64,000 nucleotides of DNA from Albula goreensis. Lineage: Eukaryota > Chordata > Actinopteri > Albuliformes > Albulidae. The stretch spans positions 558,001-622,000 of the forward strand of contig CM040751.1 in the NCBI GenBank assembly GCA_022829145.1, in the 5' to 3' direction. The notes beneath the pieces are model-generated. The model worked only from the letters and a program-made list of their open reading frames with translations, was not told the DNA's origin and did not search any database. Both the position numbers and the translations under genes were made by a program. Shown in pieces: positions 21,927 to 34,143 of this stretch. Numbering within the stretch: the stretch's first letter is position 1; the number at the start of each line of letters is the position of its first letter.

Positions 21927-24823
21927 TATGACTGGCCAAGATACTTTTATTTTTAAAACTGTTGTTGTGATGGCCTGCCACAGACTGGAACATACATTGA
22001 CCTCACATATTATCATACGATGGCCTAAAGCTTAAATGAAAGCCCCCTTTCTAGCAGAAATGTGTTCCTGTCATTTTTTTTTTGCAGTAATCCAGTCCAC
22101 TTCAACAAAGCACACTTCACAAAATATTTTTGGTCAATTATTTTCTTTTATTTGAAACATCTTAATTTCATCTTTGTTGCCAATTTTATGCTGTTCTGAG
22201 CCCTTTATATTTGCTCTTGAGAGGGCGAAAAACCACCAAAAACTTTACATCAGCCAGTGTAGCAGTTTGCCAGATTAGCTAGACTTTGGCTGGATGAAAA
22301 GAAGAAAAGGTGGAAAATTCCCTCCCTGCCCCTGAAAAGGCGACAAAAGTGAAAACTTTAAGAGCAAATGGGCCTGATCATCCTGAAGGGGGGACAAACC
22401 TGGAAAAGAATCAGAAATAACAATATTATAATTAAAATATTCACAAATATTACTATTTACACATAATGTGCAACTAGCTCAAACTCCTCATTGTCATCTG
22501 CCACAGCTGTTTCCAGCGGGCATAATTCTGGGGGCTCTGCAAATCTTTATAGCTCAATGGCCTCTGCAATGGAACTTAAGGTACCATGAGGCCTCCATCT
22601 CTGACACCCCAAAGCTTTGCAGTCACATTCAGCAACTTCATTTCAAGCCAAGCTACATGGGTTGTCTTTTTTGCTCCGACTTAAAGCATGCCTGGAGTGT
22701 AATTTCCTTCCCCAGTTAATGAAAAAAGAAAAACCTTTTTGTCCAAAACTGACCAGCTCAAACTCCTCCTCTTCCTCATTGTCATCTGCCACAGCCGTTT
22801 CCAGCAGGCATAATTCTGGAGGCTCTGCAAATCTTTCTAGCTCAATGGCCTCTGCGATGGAACTTAAGGTACCATGAGGCCTCCGTCTCTGACCCCCCAC
22901 CCCCAAAACTTGGCAGTCACATTCAGCGACTTCATTTCAAGCCCAACTACGTGGGTTGCCTTTTTGCTCCGGCTTAAAGTATGCCTGGAGTCAAGTTTCT
23001 CCCCAATTAATGATAAAGAAAAACTTTTTGTCCTTGGCACAAACTCCTCCTCTTCCTCATTGTCACAGCTGTTTCCAGCGGGCATAATTCTGGAGGTTCT
23101 TCATTTTTTTCAAAGCCTCCAATGGAACAACTAGGCCTCCGTGACCCCCAAAGCTTGGCAGTCACATTGACTTCTTTTTTCAAGCCCAACTTAAAGTATG
23201 CCTGGAGTGTAGTTTCTTCCCAAATTAATGAAAAAAGAAAAAAATTGTCCAAAACTGACCAGCTCAAACTCCTCCTCTTCCTCATTGTCATCTGCCACAG
23301 CTGTTTCCAGCGGGCATAATTCTGGAGGCTCTGTACATTTTTCTAGCTCAATGGCCTCTGCAATGGAACTTAAGGTACCATGAGGCCTCCGTTTCTGACC
23401 CCCCACCCACTGAATCTTGGCAGTCACATCCAGCGACTTCATTTCATGCCAAGCTACATGGGTTGTCTTTTTTCTCCGGCTTAAAGCATGCCTGGAGTGT
23501 AATTTCTTCCCCATTAATGATAAAGAAAACCTTGCCTTACCATCTTGCAGCCGAAGTTACCCTTTACTTACCTGAGTTTTCCACGTTGCCCCGGAAACTG
23601 TGATGTCACAGTTCCTGAATACCTACCATTTCAAACTCTTACACAGCAGAAAGCAGAGAGGTTATTCTGACACCATTACATACAACAGTTTTAACAAAAT
23701 GGCTTGGCTGTGTAAAAACCTTCGATTATTACACAAGATTGCTGCCACTGTAGTTTCTACCCGAATTAATGGTACAGCCAAACTTGCCTTGCCCTCTCTA
23801 CAGCTTAGAAGACAACAAAATAACAAATTTATAGAGAAAATCAATTTCAAGAGCAAACCTGTTGACGTTCAAATGCATCTTAAAGGGGTGTCTTTTTTTT
23901 CCCCCAGACTTTAACTATGCCACGAGCCTAGTTTCTTCCCAAATTAATGATAGAACCAAACTTCCCTTACCTTCTCCAGCCGAAGTTCTCCTTTCTGTCC
24001 TACTTACCTGTGTTTCCCACGTTTGTTATTGCAGCGTTTCCTCACTTTTATACATATTTTCTGTTGGCGTCACAGAGGTCTTATTGGTAGCAGAAATTTT
24101 TCACCACCTCTGTGATGTCACAGTTTGTACAAACCCACCATTTCAAACTTTTATGCAGCAGAAAGCAGACAGCTCATTCAGACACCGTTATCGCTGCATA
24201 CGACAGTCTTGGCAGAATGGCTTGGCTGTGTCAAAACTTTCAATAATTACACAAGTCTGTTGTTTCGTTGAGTCTTCGTTTGCCCTCTAGTAAAGATCCA
24301 TCTGAATAAGTGTACCGTCACCAACGACGCAAATGTTCTACTCACATTTCGTTAGCTAGCCAGCTACCTAACATTGCAAACCAGCTCATGAACAGGTTTG
24401 CCTCTGTTTATGAAGGCAGTTCATGAACAATCTGACATTGCTTTCAGGCAAAAAATACAAAATAACAATGAGGCGATCATTTAAATTAAATCGACCAACG
24501 ACTATCGTGGGAACACGTTTTTAAAATATTACCATGACCTTGTAGCTGCATTGGTAGCGGTAACACAGCTGTGTCTCTCTGCCTCCGTCCTCACGGTAGT
24601 CAGTCATGCAGTATTTATGCACTTGCTGGTTGGTAAAGACTTGTTAAGTCGTTTTTAACAACCTGTTCACCGCACACTCTCATTTTATGTAGCTGTCACG
24701 AACAACCGGCCGGTTGGCTACCTGATGTGATGTTGTATTTCCGTCGATGCCCAAAGCAAGTGAGTCCGTATTTGTGAGCCGTTTTAACTGCAATATTAGC
24801 AATGATGTGTTTAACTTGTTATG
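21927..24823 (-). mobile_element. 3-kb composite repeat, copy B
   Basis: Begins with the same TATGACTGGCCAAGATACTTT as copy A and is collinear with it up to TTTAACTTGTTATG near 24,823, where it stops; the last roughly 870 bp of copy A are missing. It carries four VNTR units (the cores CTGTTTCCAGC(G/A)GGCATAATTC lie near 22,507, 22,796, 23,069 and 23,303), the third shortened. The promoter-like blocks have CTTACCTGTG near 24,003 with TTTTATA near 24,046, and TTACCTGAG near 23,567. The flanks differ completely from those of copies A and C, so the copies are independent insertions. Confidence 0.8.
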
Positions 24824-26005
24824 GTATGCTTATTGTCCCACTTGATGTTATATGACGCACAATCGTGCGCTGGGCGCGAAGCTTTTTGAGAAGAAGACCG
24901 ACCTCTTCTGTCATCCATCGCCCTGCTCCGCTCGGCAAGTTTGGATAGGTATAATAAATATTATGAATACAGTCTAATGTAACCATATGTAGTATAATGT
25001 CGCGTAACATTAATTACATGAATTGCCCTGAGGTTAATTTGTCTTGCGCTGTCGAATCAACTGTCAAATTCAACTTGTGTTCAAGTGCATTCCCACTGTT
25101 CAAACTCCCACACAGACGTCATTACAGTTAGTATTTAATTTAACAGAGAGAGACCGCAACGCCTGTTTTTCTTCGGGTTTCAATGTATTGGTGCGCCGAC
25201 TTTAATAACTAGATGATATAGAATGAATTTACATTAAATAAACTGGGACTTGTGTTAAATAAACGGGGCAAAGTCTGTAGGGTTGTAGCTAACATTATCA
25301 GCTAAATTAGCATTTGTTAGGAGTGCCATGCTGCAGTCATTTGACGGTTGGAGGATTACTTTATGGGACGTGTGTCGTGAAAGGTGGGCTATCCGGTTAA
25401 TTTTTAGGACATTGTTGGGTGATAGATAACATTGATTTACCCGCCTGAAATAGGGAAATTCTGTAGGCTGTAGCATTACTACATAGTGATATACAAATGT
25501 CCTTTCATGTGCTACCTGGCCCCAGTCATTTTTTTCCCCTCTCTTTCGTCTCACAAAACTATTTGACAATAGTGGCGCGGCTTTTGTTTATGAGTCTCAG
25601 TTGGATTGAAAGGGTTTTGATTTTATTTATTTTTTAACGTAGTTGCCCTTTTGGCTGCTGCAGATTGCCATTTAACCAAAGTCCCTCCACTGTGGATTAA
25701 GTTCAAGGGTATTTATTTTTTCAAAATAACAGGATTGGAAGTGTCTCCACCCAGTTATACTTAGAAAAAACTAAACCTTAAACTAATGCAGTGAATTGTG
25801 TGTGTTTATTCAGTAAATGAAAGAGAGTAATTGTGTCATTTAAGTTTTCAGATGCAGAAATGTATACTGGCTATTTGCTGTCCTACTGTAAAAAGATTGA
25901 AATCAGCCATCAAAAATGTAGTCTATTGACATGCAGTATATGCTGTTTGTGGTTGGAGAAATACAGTTTTGCACTGAATTTTTTTTTTCTGTTTTGTTGC
26001 TGTAG
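24824..26005. other. No gene recognised; possible 5' flank of the SAMD3-like gene
   Basis: Mixed sequence ending in T-rich DNA before an exon-like block at 26,006. No coding domain is visible. Confidence 0.4.
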
Positions 26006-26074
26006 ATTGACAAGCAAAGTCCGTGGTGCATATCTCCTGGACTCAGCTCTTTCTCTGTGGGCTCAATTTTTGTG
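26006..26074 (+). other. Candidate non-coding 5' exon
   Basis: A 69-nt block is preceded by TTTTTTTCTGTTTTGTTGCTGTAG and followed by GTAAGATT, a good acceptor and donor pair. It lies upstream of, and on the same strand as, the SAMD3-like relic that starts at 28,301. It could be a 5' untranslated exon of that gene. This rests on splice-site form only. Confidence 0.3.
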
Positions 26075-26214
26075 GTAAGATTATTTTCTTTTCTTTTTTA
26101 TTTTAATGTTGTGGCAGGGCTCTGTATATGGCAACTTCAGTTGATCAGTTGAGTAGATCTGGGCTATGACATTAGCTGTTACTCCAAAACATTGTTACTT
26201 TAAAATCTCTGGCT

Positions 26215-26640
26215 CGGACCAAAGTAAAAATACTTAATAACTATACTTAAGTATTTTATTCTCAGGTTTTGTACTTGAGAATTTCTTTTTCTGCCAACAC
26301 TTATGTTTTTATATTCAAAATAAAATGTGTATATTTTCTCCAGTACATTTTCCCTGAAAACCTTTGCTACTTGTCTCAAACTAGAATCTAAATGAGAGTT
26401 CCACAAACCTATTTGGGGAAAAAAGACAGCATTGTAATGCTGCTACGTAACTGTAAGCAGCAACAGATTTGGGACAGCAAGATGGCTCTAGTGACTATCC
26501 CTTCCAGCAGTGATGCTGCCTCAGGCACACCTGCTACAGATGGCAAAGAAGACAAGCACTCATGGTCATATCTAAAAATAATGTTTTTTAAAAGTAAGTG
26601 TACTTACTTTTACTCAAGTAATATTCTTGTGGTTGGGTTT
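26215..26640 (+). mobile_element. Tol2-like hAT relic, 5' end only
   Basis: Subterminal AAGTAAAAATACTTAA and ACTTAAGTATTTTATT, with TACTTGAGAATT and later TTTTACTCAAGTAAT, resemble the ACTTAAGTA/CTTGAGTAA-rich ends of Tol2-type hAT elements. They are followed by a short coding piece from a Met at 26,482 containing SSDAASGTPATDGKEDKHSW and SYLKIMF, which matches the start of Tol2-type transposases (acidic linker, then H-W-PYL-x-F ahead of the BED finger). The finger and the catalytic domain are absent. The right end was not found. Confidence 0.6.
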
Positions 26641-26677
26641 TGCGATATTTGCAATATACCTTTACTTTAACTGATGT

Positions 26678-26959
26678 ATGACGTTTGGATTTTTTTATCA
26701 ACATATTGCATATCAACATAAGCAATATTACAAGGAAAACTTTCATATTGTTGAACCAACTGAAAATATTTTGGATGTTCAAGAGAACAAAACCTTGCTA
26801 TATGCTCCCATTCTTGAATCCTTAAAAGTGCTGTTGAATAGGAACAATATTGTGGACAAGGTGGTTTGTAACCACGAAACACAAAGGGAAACAGTCACAA
26901 GAAAGCTTTTAAAGAGAGGGATCCTGATCTGTCTGAAATGTAGTTGCCCATGGGTCTGA
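26678..26959 (+). pseudogene. Fragment of a fish repeat ORF
   Basis: An open frame of 93 codons reads VEPTENILDVQENKTLLYAP, then ILESLKVLLNRNNIVDKVV. I recognise this as a segment of an ORF common in fish repeats (pattern PTE-ILD---NKTF-Y-PIL-SL), of unknown function. It is cut shortly downstream by the hAT MITE at 26,997. Its N-terminal zinc-finger part is not seen here. Confidence 0.45.
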
Positions 26960-26996
26960 AGGAGGTCTTCCTGAATTTGGAGAAATCCTCGATGAA

Positions 26997-27758
26997 CAAT
27001 GTTTCCCCCTAATTTTTCATGTGTCTAAGCAAACACACAAACTCCCTGAGAATTCCTTGGACCACTGTGAGAAACATCAGACGTGCACACTGTGGCCACA
27101 CCAGTACCACACCTGTCCAAAACCTGAGATCATAAATTACATGGCTTATTGAAAGAATCAAATTACAGCAGTAATTTCTGTTAGATTACTTTTAATATAA
27201 GCGATTTGGCCCCCACTTACAACGAAAAAGGCAAAAATATTGTTTTTCATGAGCTGTGTAGTATGTTGTATGTCAGGGTGAGGGTCCTGCTCTGATCACC
27301 TCTCGTTCTTCTGTTTGCACATACTCCGACAGTCATTCCATCTTAAAAGAACCGCATTTCTTTCTTACTTTGGCTTGGTAAGTGGATGTGCCACAGCCCG
27401 TTCGTTTCGCCATAGTAAAGAGTTGGCAGCATTAACCTCTCTTAAGTCCGCCGCTATATGCTAACCTGCAAAACAGCAGCACATAAACATAAAGTGCTGT
27501 TAATGACGTTGATTGGCTGCGTAAGTAAATATGTGTGAACCACATCGTATCATTGGCTGGACAGTGTTAGTCATTGTTTTATCTGTAGTTACTGCTTGTT
27601 GTCAGTCACTTGTCACTCACTGAGTTGCATTGCAAAATGGTAAATTTTATTTACAGTTCAGGTTGGATTTTATTTTATGCGCTGAATAGATTTGTTGTGC
27701 GCGGAGAACGTGGGAGCAGTGCGCGATTGTGCAAGTGCGCAGCTTAGAGGGAACATTG
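26997..27758. mobile_element. Non-autonomous hAT element with 8-bp target duplication
   Basis: A 762-bp element with ends CAATGTTTCCCCCTAA and TTAGAGGGAACATTG. It is flanked by the 8-bp duplication TCGATGAA at 26,989-26,996 and 27,759-27,766. The right end, read inward as CAATGTTCCCTCTAAGCTGC, is a hAT terminus found widely in vertebrate repeats. The inside has no transposase, so it moved in trans. Confidence 0.93.
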
Positions 27759-27870
27759 TCGATGAATATCTTTTTGTGGCCTATCTGGTTGGGTGTGTGC
27801 AAATGGTGACCTTGAAGAGATCAATCTGTGTCTGACGTAAACTAACAAATTAAACACTGTGTGGCCAGGT

Positions 27871-28160
27871 ACAGTCACGTGAAAAGGAGGCCACCTCTTT
27901 TAGTTCTGTTTTTATGTCTTGGGTGTCTTGGCATAGTGTTAATAAGCCTGGATACTCAAGATCACCAAAATGCAATTTATTGTGAGTGTAATATGACAAA
28001 AACCATAGTGACAAAATTAATTAAATAAACATTACAAAGATCAGTCAAGCAGAAATGATAAACCAAAGAGTAATACTGATAAATTAAAATAATTTAAAAG
28101 ATAGGGGATTTAAAAGAGAGAAAATAGATGAATTAAAGTCAGCATATGCTTGCACAATTG
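27871..28160 (+). repeat. Possible Tc1/mariner-like end fragment
   Basis: Starts directly after a TA with CAGTCACGTGAAAAGGAGGC, close to the 'TA-CAGTCA(C/T)(A/G)TGAAAAA' ends of fish mariner-like elements. No matching right end was found, so the extent is a guess. Confidence 0.35.
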
Positions 28161-28300
28161 CAATGTAAAGGTGGTGAAGGGTATGTAGGGAGAGTTGTCA
28201 GCCACCCCAGACTTTGATGATCATATGTTGCTTTTGAAATGATACTGATTCTAAACATTTTGTTTATTTACTATTTTCCTCTGTTTATTTCTTTAACAGG

Positions 28301-31100
28301 CAGTGAAGTAAGACCATGACGACCTCAGCTATTCTCAGAGTAATCCTGGGGATAGTCGCTGTCAGAGGGCAGGGTTTTCCACTGGGTGCCTTCAACTGTC
28401 TCTGAATTGGAGATTCAGATAAGGAGTCAGTGTAATATAATGGAACCGTTTCAGCTCCAGTTCATGGACACCCTTTTTGGCAACAAATTTGTGAACAACA
28501 TTGATGGAAGAAATACAAGACAAAGCTACAGTCAAGGTCATATGCACACTCTGCAACCCTCTCTATGTGGAGAGGTGAATCAGTGTGTGGACAGTAAGTG
28601 CTTTGTACCACCCAGTAATCCTGATTAAACATTTTCATCTGATGACAGCACTGTGATTCTCTCATCTCCAGAGTCTACTTCTTCATGGTCTTCATGGCCA
28701 GATGCCTTCTGTGTTCCCCGTTTGTCATATGATGCAGAGCTGAAGCTTGAAAAGGCCCACATACAGTAGCTTTCAAAAAATCAAAAAAGAAGGGACGCTG
28801 CTGTTTCCTGATCCAAAGCTGAAGTCTGATATACTAGAACAGCGGTCCCCAACCTTTTTTTTACGGACTGGTTTCATTCAAGACAATTTTTTCACGGACC
28901 GGGGGGGGGATTCATTTAATAATATTTGAATTGGCAAAGGAAATTACGAGTGGTATTTAAAGTAGTGTACAGCATTTATTTAGCAGAAATGTAATTATAT
29001 ACTGTACTGTTAGCATTATCCGATATCCCCTTTACCAATACGATATCCACTCTCTCTCTCTCTCATTGATTCCCACTAGTTCTTGCTATTTTTTTTATGA
29101 ATTTTCTGAGTAAGTTAGTCGACGTTACGTGACTGCAGAACGCATCTCGAGCATTTCCATTAAATAAACCAAAGAGAGGTGAAGTGGCTTACTGCCCCTC
29201 CCTTACACTTGGAGAAAGCCAGCAGTCCTTGGAGCAGATTAGGGTTGAACTTCTTTCAGATATCAAGAAGCGTAATAACAGAGAGACAGTTAGGGCTAAA
29301 ACGGAGAAAACATTTGCATTTAGAAGACAAAAAGTAGTTTGTGAGGCTCCCATGAGCAGTGATGTACAAGAGAGGCTGTAGCAACTGTTTGACTAATTAT
29401 TGACTCCATGAGGACATGGTTCATAGTATTCCATAAAAGATGGTTTCATGTTGTTTCAGGTAAACACAGAATTCAAGCGTGTGACGCCCATGTCAAGGTT
29501 TTTATCACAACTAGACCTGCACTCAACAAATCCGATGAGGCCGTTCGCGAAGCAATCTGGGCAGCAGGGCAGGAAACTGAAAGACATGGTTGCCATGATG
29601 ATGGTAAGAACTTTAAGTATAGAGGCACATATAAAATTCAACACATCAAAAGTTGATTGAAGTATGTACCATAAATTACATGAAGCACTATAGACCCCTC
29701 TTTTAGTGGACCTTTTTCATGTTTGATAAAATGTTGTTTTAAATGAGAGCTTATTTGCTTTTATACCAGGCAATGTATAAAACACAGCTCTGTCACATGT
29801 CAAAACGGGCAAACTTGCAGGGCCAAAAAAATTAACAATGCACTCATACTATCCCAAACTTCAGGTGGCTCAAGCAAATGTTTTTTACAAGCAACATATT
29901 ATCTTAGCAGTTGTAGTGAGGACAATTTCTAGATGAACAAAAAGAAAGAACAATTTAGGAGGTCTTCCAGCCCTACAACAGTCCTTTGCTAGCTTTGTGT
30001 TAAATTTTTGCAATGCTTTTTTAATTCTTTTTATAATAATTTCGTATTATTTTACAGTGAGGAAGGATAAACATTGCCACAAAGTTTTTTTTTTTTTTAA
30101 GTACAATTTTTGACATTTTTTCTATTGTCTAATAATATCTGATATACACATATTTAAATTATTCCAGGGTTCCTACAAATATTATACAGATATACAGAAA
30201 AATCTTTATATATGAGGTATATGAAGAGCATCTATAATTGGATAACATATTAAGACCATTTAAGAGCCACAATCCTAATCAACTGTAATTTTAAATATTG
30301 ATATTGTGCCAATATCCTCCCAATCACTAAATTCACGAAAGTCAATAAACAAATTTTCAGTACATTTCTCGTCTCCTTGTTAAGGAGACCTACCTGCATT
30401 TCGTTTTTTTTTTTAATGCCCCCAAGCCGGCGACAGCCAGAGTAAAGATGAAGTACAGATCATTACAGTGTGCCGAGTTTGCAGTTTGGAACGTGATTTC
30501 ACCCATTTTTCCCAAAAGTCATTTGAAACATTAAAGTATATACTGTAGTTTTATTTGATATGCTATGTATGTATATAAAATCATACACAACAATGAACAT
30601 TGTGATAATGTGATTTTCTATGTGCAGACACTATGAAATATAAAATCTGCCTTTGTGGTTAAAAAATGCGATATCTCATTAAGGTCTGAGTAAATAAAAA
30701 TGATCCTATTCTTAAATTATTTTCCTTTCAGCAGGACATGACTGAGGCCAACATAGAGGGAACAGCAGTAGGAATCTTTGTGACCAGAGAGACTCCCAGC
30801 GGTGGGAGCACTAATGTGGGAGTAATCCTGGAGGGTGTGGAGGTCCTTACTGATCTTGAGAATGTGGCCCTTGCGACTACAATGCTGTTCGGACTTTTTT
30901 ATACCTTCAATACGAGGTATCCATCAAAGCTTCGCTACATCTTCAAAGTCATTCAGAAGGTTATAATGGAGTTGGAATGCAAATGTGGCTGCAAACGTCA
31001 TCAAACTTTTGTCTGCTTTTTAAGATGCAGTATTCCTAAGGGTGGTTACTGGTCAGCGTACACGCAAGTGCTGTATAAAAGAGATGCGCAAACTTGACTT
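28301..31100 (+). pseudogene. SAMD3-like multi-exon gene (repeat-type), broken
   Basis: A series of blocks in the right order matches the fish 'sterile alpha motif domain-containing 3-like' repeat proteins. After TTCTTTAACAG at 28,300: MTTSAILRVILG, then ELEIQIRSQCNIMEPFQLQF and ATVKVICTLCNPLYVER. Next, at 28,640-28,840: FCVPRLSYDAELKLEKAH and PDPKLKSDILE. At 29,165-29,390: GEVAYCPSLTLGE and TEKTFAFRRQKVV. At 29,460-29,605: NTEFKRVTPMSRFLSQLD, ending before GTAAGA. At 30,738-31,020: ALATTMLFGLFYTFNTRYP and IFKVIQKVIMELE. The first exon has at least three frame changes, and a stop follows LEKAHIQ. A hAT end is inserted at 28,842. The SAM domain itself is not visible. The function of these proteins is unknown, and their copy number in fish suggests spread with transposons. 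Confidence 0.8.
28842..28920 (+). mobile_element. hAT terminal fragment inside the SAMD3-like relic
   Basis: CAGCGGTCCCCAACC, followed by ACGGACTGGTTTCATTCAAG, ACAATTTTTTCACGGACCG and a G run, is a recognisable hAT (Charlie-type) end. It interrupts the SAMD3-like coding block directly after the codons for SDILE. The other end and a target duplication were not found. Confidence 0.7.
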
Positions 31101-33605
31101 ACCTTGACGTACCTGCGCACCATGTGTAGGCCTGTGAGAGGCCACCGAACTTACTAAACCGTACTTGGAGGAGATTCCTGTGTTAGTTTGTAACGGTATT
31201 CTTGCACTACAGTGTCTGTTTACTAGAGGAGAACCAACACTCCCCATTTCCCTCTCTGTAAATGCTTTTAATGTGTGTAGTAATGGAGGGAGAGACCAAA
31301 GCAGTGAGAACATGAGGCAGAATTAACTGCTCTATGTGATAATTCAACATGTGTTTGGAGAGCTGTTGGAATTGCTCGGTGGAAAAGTTCGGTGCAAAAG
31401 TTACAATTGCACTTCCTGTTCCAGTTGTGTTTTTGCATACATTCGGGACTTTAGTGTATGAATGCATGTATGTAGCTTCTGTGGCTATACTATGTCGAGT
31501 TGTATTTCCTGTGCTGCTCTTGGCATATTTCATTCTCTCCATTTGCTGTTTTAAGTGGATCGTGCTTTGCATCCAGGTTTTGGATTAAAAGGTTTTGAAG
31601 CGTAACTGTCTTACTGTTTTCAAAGGAAATAAAAAGTTGCTAATGTTAAGTATGATCAAGAAAATTAAGTATAACATAAGAAAATTGTTGAATGTTTAAT
31701 TGAAATTGTATTTATATTTGTTATGCACATAAATGCATACATAATTTGGCGTAACTTATGAATGTATTACATTAAATTTTTAGGTATCAAAGCAAGTAAT
31801 TGACATGGGAATTAAAATAAAATAAAGTAATCAAATACTGTAATAAAAATTATGTAATTTTGATGGGATAAATTCATCAGATAGTGTTAGAATGATCAAA
31901 GGGATTAATTTATGTTATTAAATCAAATTCCAATGAATTTGTATTTGGACAAAGTATTTCTGTGAATTGAAGTTAAGTAGTTTGTGTTGATTTGACAAAA
32001 TTCCATGAGTTTCTTACAGAGCAAATGATTTGTGTGCAACCAATGTACTGTAGTCTGCATATATCAGTGAAAATTGGTACAAGTCTGAATGAATGTAAGC
32101 ACAGTGCCTGTGATGCTCACACAGGCTTCACATGAAATATACACATCCAAATGTGTGTTACTAGAGCAAACCAGAAAGGACAAACCACTATTACAAAGGC
32201 TTTTTTGTTTTTGCAAAACAAAATTTTTTAAGTTGGTCACACATACAATGACATGAATCAAAAATTTAGTTTTGGGGGCATCAGTGGTTACTGACATTTA
32301 ACATCTTGTATAATTATTGTCCTTATATGTGCAAACACATTTCATGGGCAAACATTTATAACATGACAAAATTACCTAATTTAATTTAAACTAAGCTTTT
32401 GAATATATCTTTTGATTTTTTTTTTTATCTCAAGAAATTTTGTATGAAGCTATGATACAACCGCAGGTTATATGTCATTTTCCCAATTTTGTTACAGTCT
32501 GTTACGATATATTACAAAACTGGATTACCTTGCCCCACACTGTCTCAATCAGCCTTTCGCCTTCTCTCTGTCAGCAGCCCCACCTTCCCTTCCCCCTTCC
32601 TTGTCAACAGCTATGACCATTAGCTCGCTATCAAGCAGCAGTACGTTGCTCCCGGATTGAGTTTGAGATGACTAACATAGTCTGTTTTTGTTCAGTTAAA
32701 TCCTCTACACAGACGGTTGTTCTTTTGGCTATTTGAAATGCTTTTAAGCATCAAAGACTTCACGTTTCTATTTATCTACACTTTCTACCTTTTTTTCATT
32801 ACATGCAGTTCGTTAGCAGGTAGTTTAGCTAGCCAAGTAGCATTAGTTGTGATCAACGGAACTAATAATAAACAACAGTAGCCTTTTTGGGGAACTGCAA
32901 GCCTATCATTTGTAACCTTAAAATTCCCAAATAAAACTCCCAACTGTATTTTGACAGACCAGATTCAAAGGTTTTTCTGACACCACCTGTCTCAGATCCT
33001 GCTGCCACTGCAACAGAGTGTACACAAGCCATTAAAGATACAACGTTTCAGCATTGTTCTGTGAAAAATATTGGTTGCAAAGATAAAAAGTGAATTAACA
33101 CACACTAACATGATGACTGTTTCAGAACCTGTTCACCATAGCCCCAACCCAACCATCCTTTCACCCTTTACCAGAGTAAGGGATGCACAATCAGCAAAAA
33201 ATATTTCATTTAATTTGATTAAGCTAAGTAAAAATTATTAATAATAATTATTCTGGGGGTTGGAGGAAGCCTTGAAAGGATATACTATTAACATGACTGT
33301 AATGGTCAAAAAAAAAAGTGATTCAATACTCCTAAAAGCCCATTTACAAAAACTAATGCTCACCAATAACAAATGATATTTTCAAACCTATGATATATGC
33401 ATATACCAGGATTTATAAATCATAACTGTATTTTTCAGTTATTCACATTCCCATTCTGGGTGGCTCTAGACTACCTATCCTTACCTATGCTCCACTGTGC
33501 CTCTCTGTATTTTCAGACTGTTCCCATTCACATCCCTAGAGCAGTCTGCCTGAGGGGGGCTGCAATAAGAGATTAACCGGTCAAAGCCTCTTCTGCACCA
33601 CAAGT
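31101..33605. other. AT-rich region, nothing recognised
   Basis: Downstream flank of the SAMD3-like relic. It contains polyadenylation-like AATAAA words (for example 31,628) and long AT-rich stretches, but no coding domain. Confidence 0.45.
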
Positions 33606-34140
33606 ATGGCCTCTTGTAGCCCACCATCCTACTGGGCCCTTAGGCGAAAGGCTAAGGCGAGGGTTGACATGGATTTGCAGTCATTTCCAGGCACAGGGTG
33701 GGGGGGGGCATTGAAAACAATGACATTGATGACAATGACATGGATTTCCTGGACTGGTTATCCACTGTGTCCGAGAAAGACTCATTTTTTAACTATGCGG
33801 ATTACTTGTCTGACACTGAAACGGAATCAAAATCTAGAGGATACAAATTGCTTGACAAGTTGTCCAGATGGGCAGCCACACACAGAATAACCCATACTGC
33901 TATTAACAGTTTGCTGGCTTTGCTTGGGAAGCATCATCCTTCGCTGCCAAAAGATGTACAAACTCTGCTTGGTACAGCATGCTCCACCAGTTGTACTACA
34001 GGATGGTTTTGATTTTCAGGGACTTCAATTAAAGCTAAAGCTTTTCTCTGTGGTGTGCACCACACAGGGTATCATGGATGTGAAAGTGCATCCAGGAGGG
34101 GGAATATTTGGAAAAGAGGGTGACATTCCCCAGAGCTGAC
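33606..34140 (+). pseudogene. Fish repeat ORF with 'LPKD-x-x-TLLGT' domain
   Basis: A Met at 33,606 opens an Arg/Pro-rich start. In the next frame an acidic stretch (IENNDIDDNDMDFLDWL, YADYLSDTETES) leads into LLDKLSRWAATHRITHTAIN, then SLLALLGKHHPSLPKDVQTL and LGTA. This is the conserved segment 'L--WA---I-H-A-N-LL--L----P-LPKD-RTLL-T' known from many uncharacterised animal repeat ORFs (DUF4806-like in some annotations). The following frame keeps VLQDGFDFQGLQLKLK. Two frame changes occur. It ends abruptly where copy C of the 3-kb repeat begins. Function unknown. Confidence 0.55.
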
Positions 34141-34143
34141 CGG

